Of a stretch of DNA of 64,000 nt, positions 12,481 to 24,796 are shown piece by piece (the first letter of the stretch is position 1; each line of letters starts with the position of its first letter). Made by a program: the position numbers and the translations under genes. This DNA comes from Fistulifera solaris (Eukaryota; Bacillariophyta; Bacillariophyceae; Naviculales; Stauroneidaceae): NCBI GenBank assembly GCA_030295235.1, contig AP026154.1, positions 402,501 through 466,500 on the forward strand, written 5' to 3'. The notes under the pieces were generated by a model, which was not told the origin of the DNA, searched no databases, and was given only the letters and a program-made list of their open reading frames with translations.

Positions 12481-14152
12481 ATGTTACCATCCTTACCATC
12501 AACACAGTCATCTTTGGAAAAGAGGGTCATGAGAAGCCGGTTTCTTTTGATAGTAGCGCTGTGGTGCACAACAAGTCTTTATTTAGGATATTCACGGTTG
12601 ACTACTTGTGGGCTCCCATCGGACTTTGATTTCAAGGAGCAGTATGCATCGTCATTTTATAGCTCAGGCAGATACAATGAAGAACCATTGCCGTCGGATC
12701 GCTCTGCAAAAATTATTCCGCAAGCTATTCCACCCAAAGCGCGTGACTTTCTTTCGAACAAGCAGACGTTTGAGACGACGGAAAGATCGCAACCCAAGCA
12801 GCTTCCGGAACATGATGTTGAATCCCCGTCAACTAAAACACAAGTCTCACACTCCAACGAGCAGCATTCTGAGACGACCGAAGAAGCACGACATGAGCAG
12901 CTTTCCGAACAAGTAGCAGAACCTCCATCCACCGAAACGCAAGACTATCAAAAGACCGTGAACAATGTTGAGACGAATGAACATACACAGCCAGAACCTG
13001 AACTGCGTTCAGAGCCAATAGCGGAATCCTCTCCAACAGAAACGCAGCACTCTCAAATGACCGAGCAGAATATTGAAATATCAGATCATACATCACCAGC
13101 CTTTTGGAGCACAGTGTCATGGCGTGAATTCAGAGCACGCGTTGCGGAAACACAGCCATCATCATTCTGTAATGAAACGCAACCCGCAAATCTCACACTT
13201 GTTGAAAAAACAGACCAGTCAATTGTTGGCTGGCCTGGTCAAAAAAAGAGTAATGGAGATAAAACGATCTGCAAGTTTGATGCACGCGAATTTACGTTTC
13301 ACCTTCCTCATGCAATGCAGTCAATTTACGGTTGTTGGTCTCTATGGGAGGCGCATGGTGGACACCCTGTGCTGGTGGGTCCCCCGGATCATGTAGGTTT
13401 CAACGAACCATTTAAAGATCTCTTCATGATAGGAATGTTCAAGGCTTTGACTGATTACTTCAATGTGACCATCACGACGACAGATCACGTCAAGAAAGAG
13501 GACCTAGATAATGCAGTTCATCTTGAAATCTGGGGTGGCGAGTGGTATGGACGTCCCTTCTTCTTGCGTCGCGACGACTCCTGGAAATGGACTGACACAA
13601 TTTTGATTAATGAACATATAGATCGAAACGCTTGCCAAAACGTGGTTCGCGTTGGTATCCTCAATCGCCATCCAGGGTACGGCCGCTCGATTTTGAATTC
13701 TCAAGAAATCATGGAGGAACTGTTGCGGGTGTTTGGTGATAAATTGCAAGTCGATGAAATTTTGTTCGAGAACAAAAACTTTCAAGAGCAGATTCAATGG
13801 ATGGCATCCCATGACATTGTGTTAACAGGCCACGGAGCACAAGAGACAAGCTTGAATTTTATGCCCAAGTGTGGTGTGCTTTTAGAAGTGTTCCCATCTT
13901 CTTACTACGTTCCAGAGTATTTTTCCGCCTTGAGCGACACAGCCCACGTGAGGCATTATATCATGAACAGTGATCGGACGCGTGATCCTACCTGGTATCG
14001 CTGATACAAAAAAAAGCAGGGAAACCGTGGAGGCTGAGTTGGCGGCAAAGAAAATACAGATGTGCCCAACAACGCGGAGCATGCTAGATCATGTTGTGAC
14101 CGCAATTCGTGACTGGGATTTTTGTTGCAATGCGGCAGTGAGCAACTCGTAA
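12481..14152 (+). CDS. GT61-like glycosyltransferase, copy 1 (frame break near C-terminus)
   Basis: Predicted Golgi type II glycosyltransferase. The ATG at 12481 is chosen because both tandem copies then have exactly 28 residues before the shared ALWC of their single N-terminal membrane span. A Glu/Thr/Gln-rich stem of about 130 residues with repeats of a PSTETQ-type unit follows, then the catalytic domain. The GT61 (DUF563) signature is HDIVLTGHGAQETSLNFMP followed by CGVLLEVFP, with upstream ILNRHPGYGRSI. The main frame stops at 14004 after 507 aa. The next 148 bases in the +1 frame encode a tail (CPTTRSMLDHVVTAIRDWD) that matches the end of copy 2, so one base change near 13985-14004 separates it. 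Either a recent loss of about 50 residues or a consensus error explains this. GT61 enzymes add xylose, arabinose or GlcNAc in other eukaryotes; the sugar here is unknown. Confidence 0.82.
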
Positions 14153-15077
14153 ATGTCAGGATGTGTCCCTTTCGTTAGTACCTGACTAGAGTGTGGTGTG
14201 TGGTATAGATAAATTCAACCTATTTTTTCACGACGAATAGCTCTTCGTAGTTGCGTTTTTCAGCAGTTGCATGCTTTTATTGTTTAAGCTGCGCGAGCAC
14301 TTCTGAGAGATTGAGGATGACGAATTCGACACGGAAGACTGACGATGAATGCAGAGAGTAAAAGTGATTATTCAATGACAATGCAACGCAATTCTAGAGA
14401 GAACGAAAAGGAAGCCAAACGTAGCATAGGCTCTCCACTCTCCACAGCCTTAGTTTTTTGCCTCGTCTATCCCCAATCCCTATCTACTTTAGTTTCATTA
14501 GTTTGCTGTGCAGGATCCAGGATCCAAGATCGTCTCTCGATCTCGGCACCAGCATTTATTCTCGGATCTTGTTTTTTGTATAGGTTCAGATTAGTCAAGT
14601 ACTCAGTATCGCTTTTCTACGTTCTACTCCTTGTCTCCTATATCCCCAGTATTTAAGCCTTTGCTGTTTACTGTTTACTGGAGGCTTCAAACTTCAGATG
14701 CTGTACACTGTAGACTGTAGCGCGAGTCGCGAGTCAAGATTCACGCTTGATCCGAGACCCCGGACTCCGGATCCACAGTTTTATTTGTACTTAACTTAAA
14801 CTCCGTAGTTCTGAAGCGTCCTAAATCCGAAAGTCGAACTCTTCCCTCCTTCCACTATCGTCTACTGTTTATCCTAGTCACCCTCACAATCCATAAGTTT
14901 TTCTTTTCTCCCCCTCGCGAACGTACCAGGTACCTGGTAGCAAATTTGCAACTCATCCTCGCGCAAGAGCGCACCTTTCGCCTCGAGATTTTTTCCCGAG
15001 TTCTGCTGAAGGCAAACCGACGACCTTGAAGACCACGGAATGCGGAAGTCGTTGTTAACACAACATAGCCTCTCACC
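14153..15077. other. Spacer between the two GT61 genes
   Basis: About 925 bp with no supported gene; a 103-codon hydrophobic frame at 14345-14656 has no recognisable content. A perfect 16-bp palindrome, taccaggtacctggta, lies at 14924-14939, 139 bp before the next ATG. The segment from about 14985 resembles the region before copy 1. Confidence 0.4.
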
Positions 15078-16673
15078 ATGTCCAGCTGCTTCTCGACAGC
15101 AAACTCCTCTTCCGAAGGCCGGTTCCTGAGCAACCGTCTTTTATGGATCACCGCGCTGTGGTGCACCGCCACTCTGGTGCTGGTGTACGCTCGTTTGTCG
15201 AGCTTCGGGCTTCCCGCGCACTTTGAGGTCAAGATTCAATATACATCGTCCCCTTACAACCTCGGAGAGACATTAGTCGACCGGTCACCGCACGCTGCGT
15301 TACCTCAAGAGCTTCCGACGGAGCAGAAACAATATGAAAGGACGGGAGAAAAACAACTCGAGTCGTCGATTCCTTCAGCAGAGTTGCCGTCGACAGAAAC
15401 GCAAGACACTCCAGCAAACGATCAAAATACTGAAATAAATGAACTTTCGGAACCAGAAATAGAATTTCCTTCGTTAGATAAGCACGACTCTCCGACGATC
15501 GAGCACAATATCGAAACAAATAAAGAAGAAACACATACAGAGCAGCTTTCGGAAGCAGTAGTTGAATCCTTAGAAAAACAAGACTCGCAAACGATCGAGC
15601 AGAATACTGAAACATCAGGTCTTGCATCGCCATTCTTCTGGAATACCATGCCCTGGAGTGAAATAGAAGCACGTGCTGCGGCCACCAGGTTGTCATCCTC
15701 CTGTAACGAAACGCAACCGGGAGAGCTCACCTTCATGCCGAAATCGGATCAGTCCTTGATTACTTGGCCGGGGCCCCGCGACGGAGACAAAACCATTTGC
15801 AAATTCAATACGATAGCATGGTCCTTCCATCTTCCTCATATGATGCAGTCGATATACGGTTGTTGGTCTCTTTGGGAAGAGCGTGGTGGACATCCGGTTC
15901 TGGCGGGTCCCGTCGACCACGCCGGTTTCGATAAGCCGTTGAAAGATCTATTCATGGTAGGATTGTTTCAAGCGATGATCGACACCTTCAACGTGACAGT
16001 TACGACGGTAGATCAACTCAGTGAAGCCGAATTGGAAAGCGCCGTCAAGCCGCCGATTTGGGAAGGAGACTGGATGTGGACCGCTTTCTATATGCGTCGC
16101 TATGTGGCCTGGAAATGGACCGAAGCCATTTTGAGAAACGAGAATATTGAGCGAAAGTCCTGTAACAGTGTGGTGCGCATCGGCATCATCAATCGGGAGG
16201 CTCGGTACGGCCGCTCGATCTTGAATGCACAAGATATTTTGGATCAATTGTTTCGCGTCTTCGGTGACAAAGTGGAGGTCGATGAAGTCTATTTTGAGGA
16301 TACATCTTTTCAAGATCAGCTGCAATGGTTTTCGTCACATGACATCGTTCTTACGGGCCATGGAGCGCAAGAGACAGGGATGCCCTTTATGCCGCAGTGC
16401 GGTATATTGTTAGAAGTATTCCCGTTCAACTATTACATTCCCGAGTATTTTTCTGCCTTGACCGACTCGACTGATGTGCGGCATTATGTAATAGTGAATG
16501 ACGCGACTCAGAGTGATCCGATCAGTGCGACGAAGGAAAGTACATCAAATCCTGAGACCGACGCCAAAGCAAAGGCAACGAAATTATGCCCGGCAACGCG
16601 AAGCACGTTGGAGTATCTTGTAACCGCGGTTCGTGACTGGGACTCTTGTTGCAGTTCGTTGAATCAACGTTAA
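15078..16673 (+). CDS. GT61-like glycosyltransferase, copy 2 (intact)
   Basis: Intact 531-aa tandem paralogue of the preceding gene. It has an N-terminal cytosolic tail of about 20 residues, a membrane anchor (LLWITALWCTATLVLVY), an acidic Gln/Thr/Glu stem with repeated TETQDTP and TIEQNTET-type units, then the luminal catalytic domain. Shared blocks with copy 1 include DGDKTICKF, HLPHMMQSIYGCWSLWEE, INREARYGRSILN, HDIVLTGHGAQETGMPFMP and CGILLEVFP. The last 50 residues (CPATRSTLEYLVTAVRDWD, ending near paired Cys) are in frame here. The stem differs much more than the catalytic domain, as expected for a spacer. Transcription probably starts downstream of the GTAC palindrome. A role in glycan or wall/mucilage polysaccharide synthesis is inferred from family alone. 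Confidence 0.87.
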   Translation: MSSCFSTANSSSEGRFLSNRLLWITALWCTATLVLVYARLSSFGLPAHFEVKIQYTSSPYNLGETLVDRSPHAALPQELPTEQKQYERTGEKQLESSIPSAELPSTETQDTPANDQNTEINELSEPEIEFPSLDKHDSPTIEHNIETNKEETHTEQLSEAVVESLEKQDSQTIEQNTETSGLASPFFWNTMPWSEIEARAAATRLSSSCNETQPGELTFMPKSDQSLITWPGPRDGDKTICKFNTIAWSFHLPHMMQSIYGCWSLWEERGGHPVLAGPVDHAGFDKPLKDLFMVGLFQAMIDTFNVTVTTVDQLSEAELESAVKPPIWEGDWMWTAFYMRRYVAWKWTEAILRNENIERKSCNSVVRIGIINREARYGRSILNAQDILDQLFRVFGDKVEVDEVYFEDTSFQDQLQWFSSHDIVLTGHGAQETGMPFMPQCGILLEVFPFNYYIPEYFSALTDSTDVRHYVIVNDATQSDPISATKESTSNPETDAKAKATKLCPATRSTLEYLVTAVRDWDSCCSSLNQR

Positions 16674-16904
16674 AGCTGTGCGGGCCAGAAGAGAGAATTA
16701 GTTTCTATGTACAAGTAGCTACACGCATTTTTGCCTCCCAGGACTATCTTTGGGTTTACGTATTCTCCATTATGCTTTCAGTTATTTATCCGAACCACAT
16801 TGCTTTCGACCAGAATGATTAGACAATAGTGAACAAAGAATGTCACTACACTGTCACAATTACTATCTATAACGTCTATGCACGAGAAACTGCGCGCCCG
16901 AAGT

Positions 16905-19778
16905 TTATTCAAAGTAATGATTGTCCTCCTCTTTCGAGATTTCAATATCCACCTTGTCTTTCGGTCGCAGATCAAGCTCAGTCGCCGTTTCTTCGGAAAT
17001 ATCAGGGTACACGTAGTCATTTCGAAGCTCATCTTGTAGATATGCGTCTTTGAGGAAACAAAGGTCGTTGCTGTCACTCATCTCGCTTTCAGCCTCCGTG
17101 GCTTCAATCGACGGAAGGTAAGAAGCAACACGGAAATGTTCCTGGCGAAGATAGGAATTGAAGAGGAGCGTAACGATGATAAGCGCTGATAACAAGACGA
17201 TGGACGTAAGTGGTTTATAATCAATGAAAGAAACAGGTAGCGATGTATCACTTACGGAACATGAGCGGAGCGCCGATGCTTGCCTGTTTGATACCTAGCA
17301 AACCAGCAATCGTGACTTGGCCAATTACCATACAGGTCTGAATAATTCTGATGAAATTGAGCCAGATCACTCCTCCGCTGTCAGGGTTTGTAGGGTAAAT
17401 GTAAACAAATTGATGGAGGAAGGATGGGTGTAAGACGAAAAAGCAAAGTCCTACAATGTAAGACGTGATGGGAGCAATTACTTGGTAAACCTTGCGAAGA
17501 GAAACAAGTAAGCGAAAGCATCAAAGGGAAAGAGCATGAGCACAAGTAACTTACGAAAATCACCATGAAAAGAAGACATTCACAGAGGCCATGTTGGAAG
17601 CAAATGAGAAAGGCGATGGGTCGGCGAGAGGTCTCAAGCCGTAGTAAGTAGTGTGTTTTTGTTTCTCAGTATAGCGAGGTCCGATGCACTTCCGAAGAAG
17701 CGCCATAACCAAAGCAACAATGCGAAGATTTTCCACGGCAAATCCTACAACGGTCTTGACAAAGACAAGCTGTACGAAGTACGTAGACTTCGCCGGTAGG
17801 GCATTGGCAAGCAAATCGATTCCTGACCACGGGTCGTCAATTATCTCTTTGATCGTTGTCAAAAGACTTCCAGCAACAGCGGACACAAAGAACGTCTGAA
17901 TGATCATGAATGCTGCAAGCTTAGAAAATGTCGAGGCTTGGACAACTGCTGCGGATACTGGGCCTTCCAACATGGAAAGAGCTTCCAGAATAATCGGAAG
18001 CAAAGCATTGAATATAATCACAAAGAGAGGAGCAATCTGTTGAAGGATGGGTTCTAGCGGCGGAAACGCATCGATCGCATCTTCGACCCAACCAAACTGG
18101 CTCTTCAGGCCTTCTACCGAAGAGATAGACGACAAAAAAGCAATTGGAATAGTCCATAAAAGACAAAGAGTCAGGGTAGCTGCAGCGCTGATAAGACTTC
18201 CGATTTGCAAATCAGCGTGTTCGCGTCCCACATTCGCCCAAAAGACGTCAACCGGATCTGGCGCTTGTTTCACTTCCATATTAAAAGGTTCGTGATGATG
18301 GACGATTTGCATTGCAGTACTGGCCCGGTTGAGGCTCGTGAAAGTGACAAAGCCACCGCTGGTGTTCTCCCCATCTGTCGATTCCGTAGTTTCACTTTTC
18401 GTAAATATCTTTCCTTGGTTCGCGAGGTCGTTCACTCGTTCTTCATCGGCGGCGGTGACAGAGAAAGCGTCATTGTCTGCACTTTTCGGCGAGTCAGGAG
18501 TATGATGTTTCGATAATCTGCGATCAGTTAAAGTAGTGCGTTTGCGAATGCCGCGGTTGAGAGCTCGGAGATCAGAGGCGTACCCTAAGAAGACGATGTT
18601 AGAACTGGACTGCGTACAAAAGATGCCGCACAACGAATCTCACCTTCAATCGAATCAACTTCAAAAGTCCCCTTATCCTTGGATTTGACTTTGTGCGTGG
18701 GGCGCTTGCCAGTTGCATCGTTGACGGAAACGGCGTACTCTAAATTCTCCACCGTTTTGGCACGAATTTGCAGGAGCTTTGTCACATTCGGTAGTTGGGC
18801 TTTCACGCGACTTTCGAAAACAGCATCATCGGAGAAGCACTTTTGAAAATACTTTGTCAGATCAGCATTAGTGCGGAATTGTTTCGGAATGTTCCTCACG
18901 TAAACTCTGTAAAGGAGTTAATGGTTAGTACAATAGTTATTTGGTTGACGCACAGGAGTGCATTATTCGCTTGTCACAACAAAAATGAACGTTATTTGCT
19001 TTACGTACGCATAGTTTCTGGGCTTTCTCTGTTTCAAATATTTGTGCCGCATTTCTTTCGCAATCACAGAAGGCAAAGTGAGTGATCATTGACAATTGTA
19101 AAGTGCAGTCCGATTGAAAAGGGTGAATGTAGCTTACCGATGAACCACTTGAAATCGACGTAGATCAGGTACATGGTATATCCGAACAGCAAATAGGAGG
19201 CCAACGCTGTCGCAATGAGTCGCGCCGAACTGGACGGAAGGTTCGCCACGGTGGAAGCTACGATAGCATCGTCAATGTTGGAGGTTTCCACCGACTCATC
19301 CGCCGTGACATACAAAGGAATCAACCAAAGCGCATTCAACATGCCCACCAGACAAAGCTTCGCTCCCATTTCCAAAGTTCGGAGGAAGCAAAGACTATCC
19401 ATTCCACATTGTTCCATGATTTCATCGTCGGTGAATTTTTGTAGCATGAACACCCAAGAAATAAAACCGTATTGGTTCTCTGCCAAAGCAGTCTGTGGCA
19501 ATAGCGTGAGATATGTGGCGACACACAATGACAAAAGATCGAACAAAATCTTTTGTTCAGCTTACCTTCAACTCTTCCTTCTCCGTCCAGCGACGAACCG
19601 TATAAGGCCGCGGATACTTCAATCGAACGAAACAGAAAAGGAGCCACACCACAGCGAATATTGATCCGTACAAGATTGCCGTGTCACGGAGGATGGACTT
19701 GTCATTGTACTGGATTTCATTCGACGTCGAATTGCCTTCCTCCTCGAGAAGACGAGGCATCCATTCTAACTGGCTCAT
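16905..19778 (-). CDS. CSC1/OSCA-like (DUF221) cation channel, copy A
   Basis: Member of the CSC1/OSCA/TMEM63 family, mechanically or osmotically gated cation channels in plants and animals. Exons: 19778-19566, 19492-19138, 19054-19009, 18906-18644, 18584-17555, 17490-17256, 17185-16905, all GT-AG and in phase with the paralogues. Domain order: N-terminal membrane unit (YGSIFAVVWLLFCFVR), then GFISW..ML and SLCFLRTLEMGAKLCLVGML, the cytosolic RRM-like segment starting VYVRNIPKQF, GGFVTF, APDPVDVFWANVG, then the C-terminal membrane domain (FFVSAVAGSLL, DSGGVIWLNFIRIIQ). Relative to copies B-D one intron inside the C-terminal domain is absent. The frame slips one base at an A run (17568-17571 on plus), where paralogues read F-M-I-V-M. 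It is the most divergent of the four. Ion specificity cannot be read from the sequence. Confidence 0.83.
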
Positions 19779-20646
19779 CTTTTACACTCTCTCAGTTCTG
19801 TTGTAAATGAGTTTATTGATCTATTTCATGTCCGATTGATTACTGTTGTGTTTTTATGTTTTGAAAATGGAGCAAAAGATTCTTTTTGGATCATCGAAAA
19901 ATGCAAGGAACGTTGTAAAATACTCCGTCTTGTTTATGTAGCTTGAGTACTCGTGATACCTGTATGTTGTACGAGGGGGATCCACCAATTAGCGATTTTT
20001 GGAAGGCAACAACGCACCGGTACCTGTATTCAAATTTTGTTTACGTCTGTTCAGTAATGATTGTTATGGACCTCTCGCAGTTCGCAGTTTTCGGTTCGAC
20101 AAACACGCGCGCGAAAGGGGCGGCAGACGCGAGACCGCAGCCAGAACCGAGAACACGCGACACGCGACAGAGCGACACACCTCGAACCTCGAATTCCTAA
20201 TTATTTATTACTACGAAAAACTTGTTGGTACTGTTTTCCCTCATTCTATACGAGATGATGATGATTCTTCTCGAAAGTCCTGAGACTGTACTAATTACTT
20301 ACTACCTGGAAAATATTATTTACTCTCTAATGGAAATTTTCACGAGCCATAGTTGAGTCTATACACTCTAGGCGACACCCCTTTAGAATGCCCAGCTCCC
20401 TTGTTTAAGCCCCGTTTCAACCAAAAATACTCCGTAACCCTAAGGATCGTAGATCATAGATCATCGAGTCCTCCCTGGACCCTCTAGACTAGCCACTAGC
20501 CTCGATTATAGCTAGACAATCGTAAATCTTACGGAGTAACGCTTTGTGATCTAATTTTTGAATATAAACGATAAATACAGTGAAAACTCGCATGGTATTG
20601 CTAATCTCCTATCCATTATTCTTGGAGAAAATATGTTTGGCAAGGC
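19779..20646. other. Spacer between CSC1-like copies A and B
   Basis: About 870 bp, upstream of copy A and downstream of copy B. It holds caccggtacctg at 20015-20026 (237 bp before the copy A ATG) and exact copies of the spacer motif tactccgta/tacggagta at 20428-20436 and 20530-20538. No gene seen. Confidence 0.45.
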
Positions 20647-23600
20647 TCATCGAGAAAATAGATTGCCAAGTAGTGAGCGAGCCCCGCGAGATTCAACATC
20701 GTCATCCTCCGCTTTGTTGCTTCGCGAATGTTCACTCGATTGTAAAAGCACTGTTGAAGATGGACTCGCTTCCTCTACGCTTTTTAGACCGAGCAACTCG
20801 AGGCGGCTGTCATCGACATCTTCCGGAAACACTTCTTTGTCGCTGAGCTCCTTTTGAAGATACGCACCCTTCACCAAAGAATCAGCAAAATCATCACCAT
20901 TTTGGATGTCCACTTTCAGGCACTCTTTCGTGGGCAGGTATTCTGCGACTCGGAAGTGCTGTTGCTGGAGGTACGCGTTAAACAATATTGTGCAAATGAT
21001 AAGAGCTAAAGGAAGAAGACGAAACGATAAGAGCGGATTCAAGACACGCGCATACACGAGGACATTTTGAAAACACTTACGGGCCATCAAAGGCGTCGCG
21101 ATACCGGCTTTTTTCAGTCCCATAAGTCCAACCAATGTAAGCTGTGCCACTGTCATGCAAACCATGATGATCCGGATGAAATTAATCCAAATCCTTCCAC
21201 CGCTATCCGGAAGCGTGGGATAAATGTACATGAACTGGTGGAGAAACGCAGGTCGCATGACCATGAAGCAAACACCAAGAAAGAAGCAAGTGAGAGGTGC
21301 TATTGACTGGTATACCTGTGACGAACGAAAGGTGAGAAATCTTGCAAAAAAAAGGAACAAAGGCCTTCGCTTCAGTCTCTTGATTTACCATAAAAATCAT
21401 AAAATAAAGCACCGAGAACTGAGCCATATTCGACGCGTGCTCAAATTCAGAAGGATCGGCAAGAGGCCGGAAAAAAAAGTAGCTCGTCTGTTGTTGTTTT
21501 TTTGTTATACGTGGACCAACGAATTTTCGCACATATGCTAAGACCAGCGGAATGATACGGATATTTTCGAAAGCGAGGCCAGTGACAGTACCAACGAAGG
21601 CGAGCTGAACAAAAAAAGTTGATTGTGCCGGAAGACTGGTTGCGAGGAGGTCAATCGCAGAAAGCGGATCTTCGACGAGCTTTTTGATTTCTTCCAGGAT
21701 CGCTCCGGAAATCGCTGTGACAAAGAACGTTTGAATAATCATAAAAGCGGCAAGCTTACTAAACGTCAACGCCTCTACAACAGATCCCGATACCGGTCCC
21801 TCCCACATGGAAAGCATTTCAAGAATTGCAGGAAGACTAGGCAAGAGTGAGAGGAAAACGTCAAACCATCACCGATTACCGATTACAAGTAGAGCATTCG
21901 GGACCTACTTACAGTGAGTTAAACATGACCACAAGAAGAGGGGCAAGTTGCTGCAATATGGGCTCTAAAGCGGGAAAGGCTTCGACGGCATCCTCGACAA
22001 CCTGAAACTGTTCTTTCAAACCCTCAACTGTTGACAGCGTAGCGAAGAATGCCATTGGAATAGTCCAGAGGAGACATATACCCACAGACGCTGCACGACT
22101 AAGAAGCTTTCCAATCTGAAGCTCTTTGTTCTCACGACCCACGTTGGCCCAAAACACGTCCTGCGGATTTGGAGCCTCCGCGACGGACATCATGAATGGT
22201 GTGTCATGGTGGAGCATCTGCAAAGCTGCATATTTCAAACTGAGAGTTCTAAAGGATACGAAGCCACCGCTGTAATATTCGCCCTCCCTTTCGCCAGCGA
22301 CCAAATTTACTGCGGACCCAACGGCGTTTGTAGCAACTTTAGTAGCACCTTTCGCTGTATTGAGCACGGATCCGACAGCGCCCGAGGCTGTCTTCGAAAC
22401 ACTGGACGGTATCAGTTTGATGCCGTTTCCATGACCGGAATGTGATCCATTCGCCACCATCGAATTATCAATTTTCTCGTCGGAGTAGCTTAATTTGTTG
22501 GATTGTTTGCGCTCATCTGATTCAGAGAGTAGTTTGTCGGTTTCTGTTAATTCATACCTAGAGGGCTTCGATAGCCCGAAAATTCGTCGGGCGGATGGAT
22601 ATAATTCGTCTAACGCGTCCGTCGATGCATTCCCCAAAAGGATGTCTTCCATGACCGTAATACGTACCGAGATGTCGGAATTCAATTCAGCTAGCTCGCG
22701 CGCGAATGCTTTCAACAAGAAAACAAAACGAACGCATCGATGAGCATACGATTTGTCATAGCATATCAATGAAAAGAAGGGAGTAGCACGTACCGTCTAC
22801 CGCATTGACACGATCTCCCGTCATAGCTCCACCCAAAACAGGGATGACCCCGACAGCGTCACTGACTCCAGGAATGCCTCCCACGAGACCCTTCTTGAGT
22901 GTGGGTGCTTTTCCATCCCGCTCTTCAATAGCCAGAGCATTCTCAAGCTTGGCTACCACATTTTCGCGTTTTGTTACCAGACTCGACAGCTTATTGGCAA
23001 TCAAACGAACTTTGGCATCCACAACTGGATCGCCACCGAAACAGTGGTGAAAGAATTCTTCCAACTTTTGGTTGGATCGTATCTCTGATGGAATGTTGCT
23101 CACGTAGACACTGATTGTTGCAAAAGACCGGCCGTGAGTATGATGGCAAGGCAGGTATATGAAATTATGAGACATGGATCACTTACGTGTAATTACAGGG
23201 CCTCGGCTTGCGAAGGAATTTGTGACGCATTTCTATCACCAAGAGAAGTAAGTAAGAGCGCCGCCTTTGTACACTTGCCCATGCTTCAACGTACCGATAA
23301 ACCACTCAAACTCTTGCAAAATCAAATACATGGTATACCCAAACGAAATATAGGCCGCCAAGACGGTCGCCACCAACCGCGCCGATCCGGACGGAACATG
23401 CGACACGGTAATTTGCACCACCCAATCGGTGATGCGATCCGTTTCTTTCGAAGACTCGGCCGTCGCGTAGATTGGTATCAGCCACAAGGCATTGAACATG
23501 CCCACCATACATAGTTTTTGTCCCATCGCCAGCGTCCGCAGAAAAACAAACCGCATCAAGTCCACAATGTTCGGCAATTTCGTCGTCATGAAAGGTAAAG

Positions 23601-23976
23601 AGCATACGAATCCACGAAAAGAAACCATATTGTTCTTGTGCAAGTGGATTCTATTCGTCGACAAATGGTTTGGATGAGTATTCCGTTATCAATGAAGAGA
23701 GCAACAAAACGAAGCTTCCATCGCCGTGCGTACCTTCAAATCGTCCTCCGCCGTCCACATTCGGATGGTGTACGGTTTTGGAAAGGCTTTGCGCACCCAA
23801 CAAAACCCGATAAAGGCCGCGACAAAGATCGATCCATAGATCATGACCATGTCACGGAGAATTGCCGAATCCTTGGGCATTCCGGAAGCGGTTCCAGTAT
23901 TGGTGCTGTTGGTTTCCTGCAACCACCGTGTCTCGAACTCTGGATGATGATGATTCAATAGAATGTACGGCGGCAT
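20647..23976 (-). CDS. CSC1/OSCA-like (DUF221) cation channel, copy B
   Basis: Eight exons: 23976-23734, 23650-23295, 23232-23187, 23110-22794, 22708-21913, 21836-21389, 21315-21081, 21005-20647. The ATG at 23976 gives an N-terminus aligned with copy C. Visible family blocks: YGSIFVAAFIGFCWVR, YGFFSWIRMLFTF, AMGQKLCMVGMFNALWLIP, ASYISFGYTMYL-like span, EMRHKFLRKPRP, VYVSNIPSEIRSNQKLEEFF (RRM-like cytosolic domain), GGFVSFRTLSLKYAALQML, PNPQDVFWANVGRENKELQ, AQSTFFVQLAFVGTVTGLAF, DSGGRIWINFIRIIM. The cytosolic linker contains two short repeats of the form GA-x3-A-T-x-A-V-G-S. Copy B reads out of frame by one base at a five-base run (23542-23546), where copies C and D read CFLRTL. Probably a plasma or inner membrane channel; gating and ion are inferred only from the family. 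Confidence 0.85.
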
Positions 23977-24796
23977 ATTGGATCCTTTCAATGCTTGCTT
24001 TGTTGTTTTGTCATGGATCTCCTTCACCTTTTTGAAATAATCAACAGGATCATTCCTCAGTTTTTTTTTTACTTTTTGACAGGCCTGCTTCATTCTTCTA
24101 CAGAAGTATTATTATTATTTTGGTTCTCACTCGGGGAGTGCGATTTGCGGAGCATCGTTCTTCGAAGAAGCAGCCCGGCGTATTCAACGGAAAACGAGGG
24201 TTACATTCCTGTCACAATTGCTAAAAGTACCTGTACACAGTACATGAAGGAAGGGCATTAGGCTATTTTCATTCCAGTAAGGTTACTGGCCTTCCGTAAT
24301 TCTCTCTCTCAACAGTCTCGGAACAGTCGGCCTGAAGAGAAACTTCGAAGAAGATACTCTGTTGCCGATTGCGCAATTGTGGAGAAAATGATGCTGGAAA
24401 GGATTTCGAGTGCTGGGATGCTTGCTGGCTCCTGGGCTGGTAAATACGCAAGGTTAGCCCGTCTACTACATACAATCCTGTCTCACAACTGAACTGAGGC
24501 TGCTATCGATGACATTGTTCGTTCAGCGAGCTTGGTTACGAAAAAATAATTGCCGTAATCACAATGCTACCTTCTATGGTGTTTGAACATTATTTACATT
24601 CTACAAAGAATGCCTCGATTTTTGTATAAAATCCTTGCGGATCGTTGTCTGTTAGTATGCTACGGAGTATAATCTAAAGTGTAGGCGACCTTTTTCCACG
24701 ACTGCTTTTCAGTCATGAGTCATGACTTTTCGCTGTTTTTTCCTACTACAAGTAGTTCCATTCACTTCCTGGCACTTGAAGCGTTTATTCATTTGT
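23977..24796. promoter_or_regulatory. Divergent spacer, copy B / GT90 gene
   Basis: Spacer of about 820 bp. It contains agtacctgtacacagtac at 24227-24244, 250 bp before the copy B ATG, and tacggagta at 24661-24669, about 130 bp before the GT90 start. No other gene seen. Confidence 0.4.

Noticed and set aside
14345-14656. 103-codon open frame with hydrophobic C-terminus
   Set aside because: No recognisable motif, no paralogue, ordinary spacer composition, and the length is within chance for this window.
17541-17580. Alternative splice donor to rescue the frame of CSC1-like copy A
   Set aside because: GTGATT and GTAAGT were both tried; neither gives the phase 0 required by the next exon, whose acceptor is conserved in all copies.
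24100-24475. Open frames in the spacer before the GT90 gene
   Set aside because: Short, unlike any family, and they overlap the regulatory-type elements of copy B.
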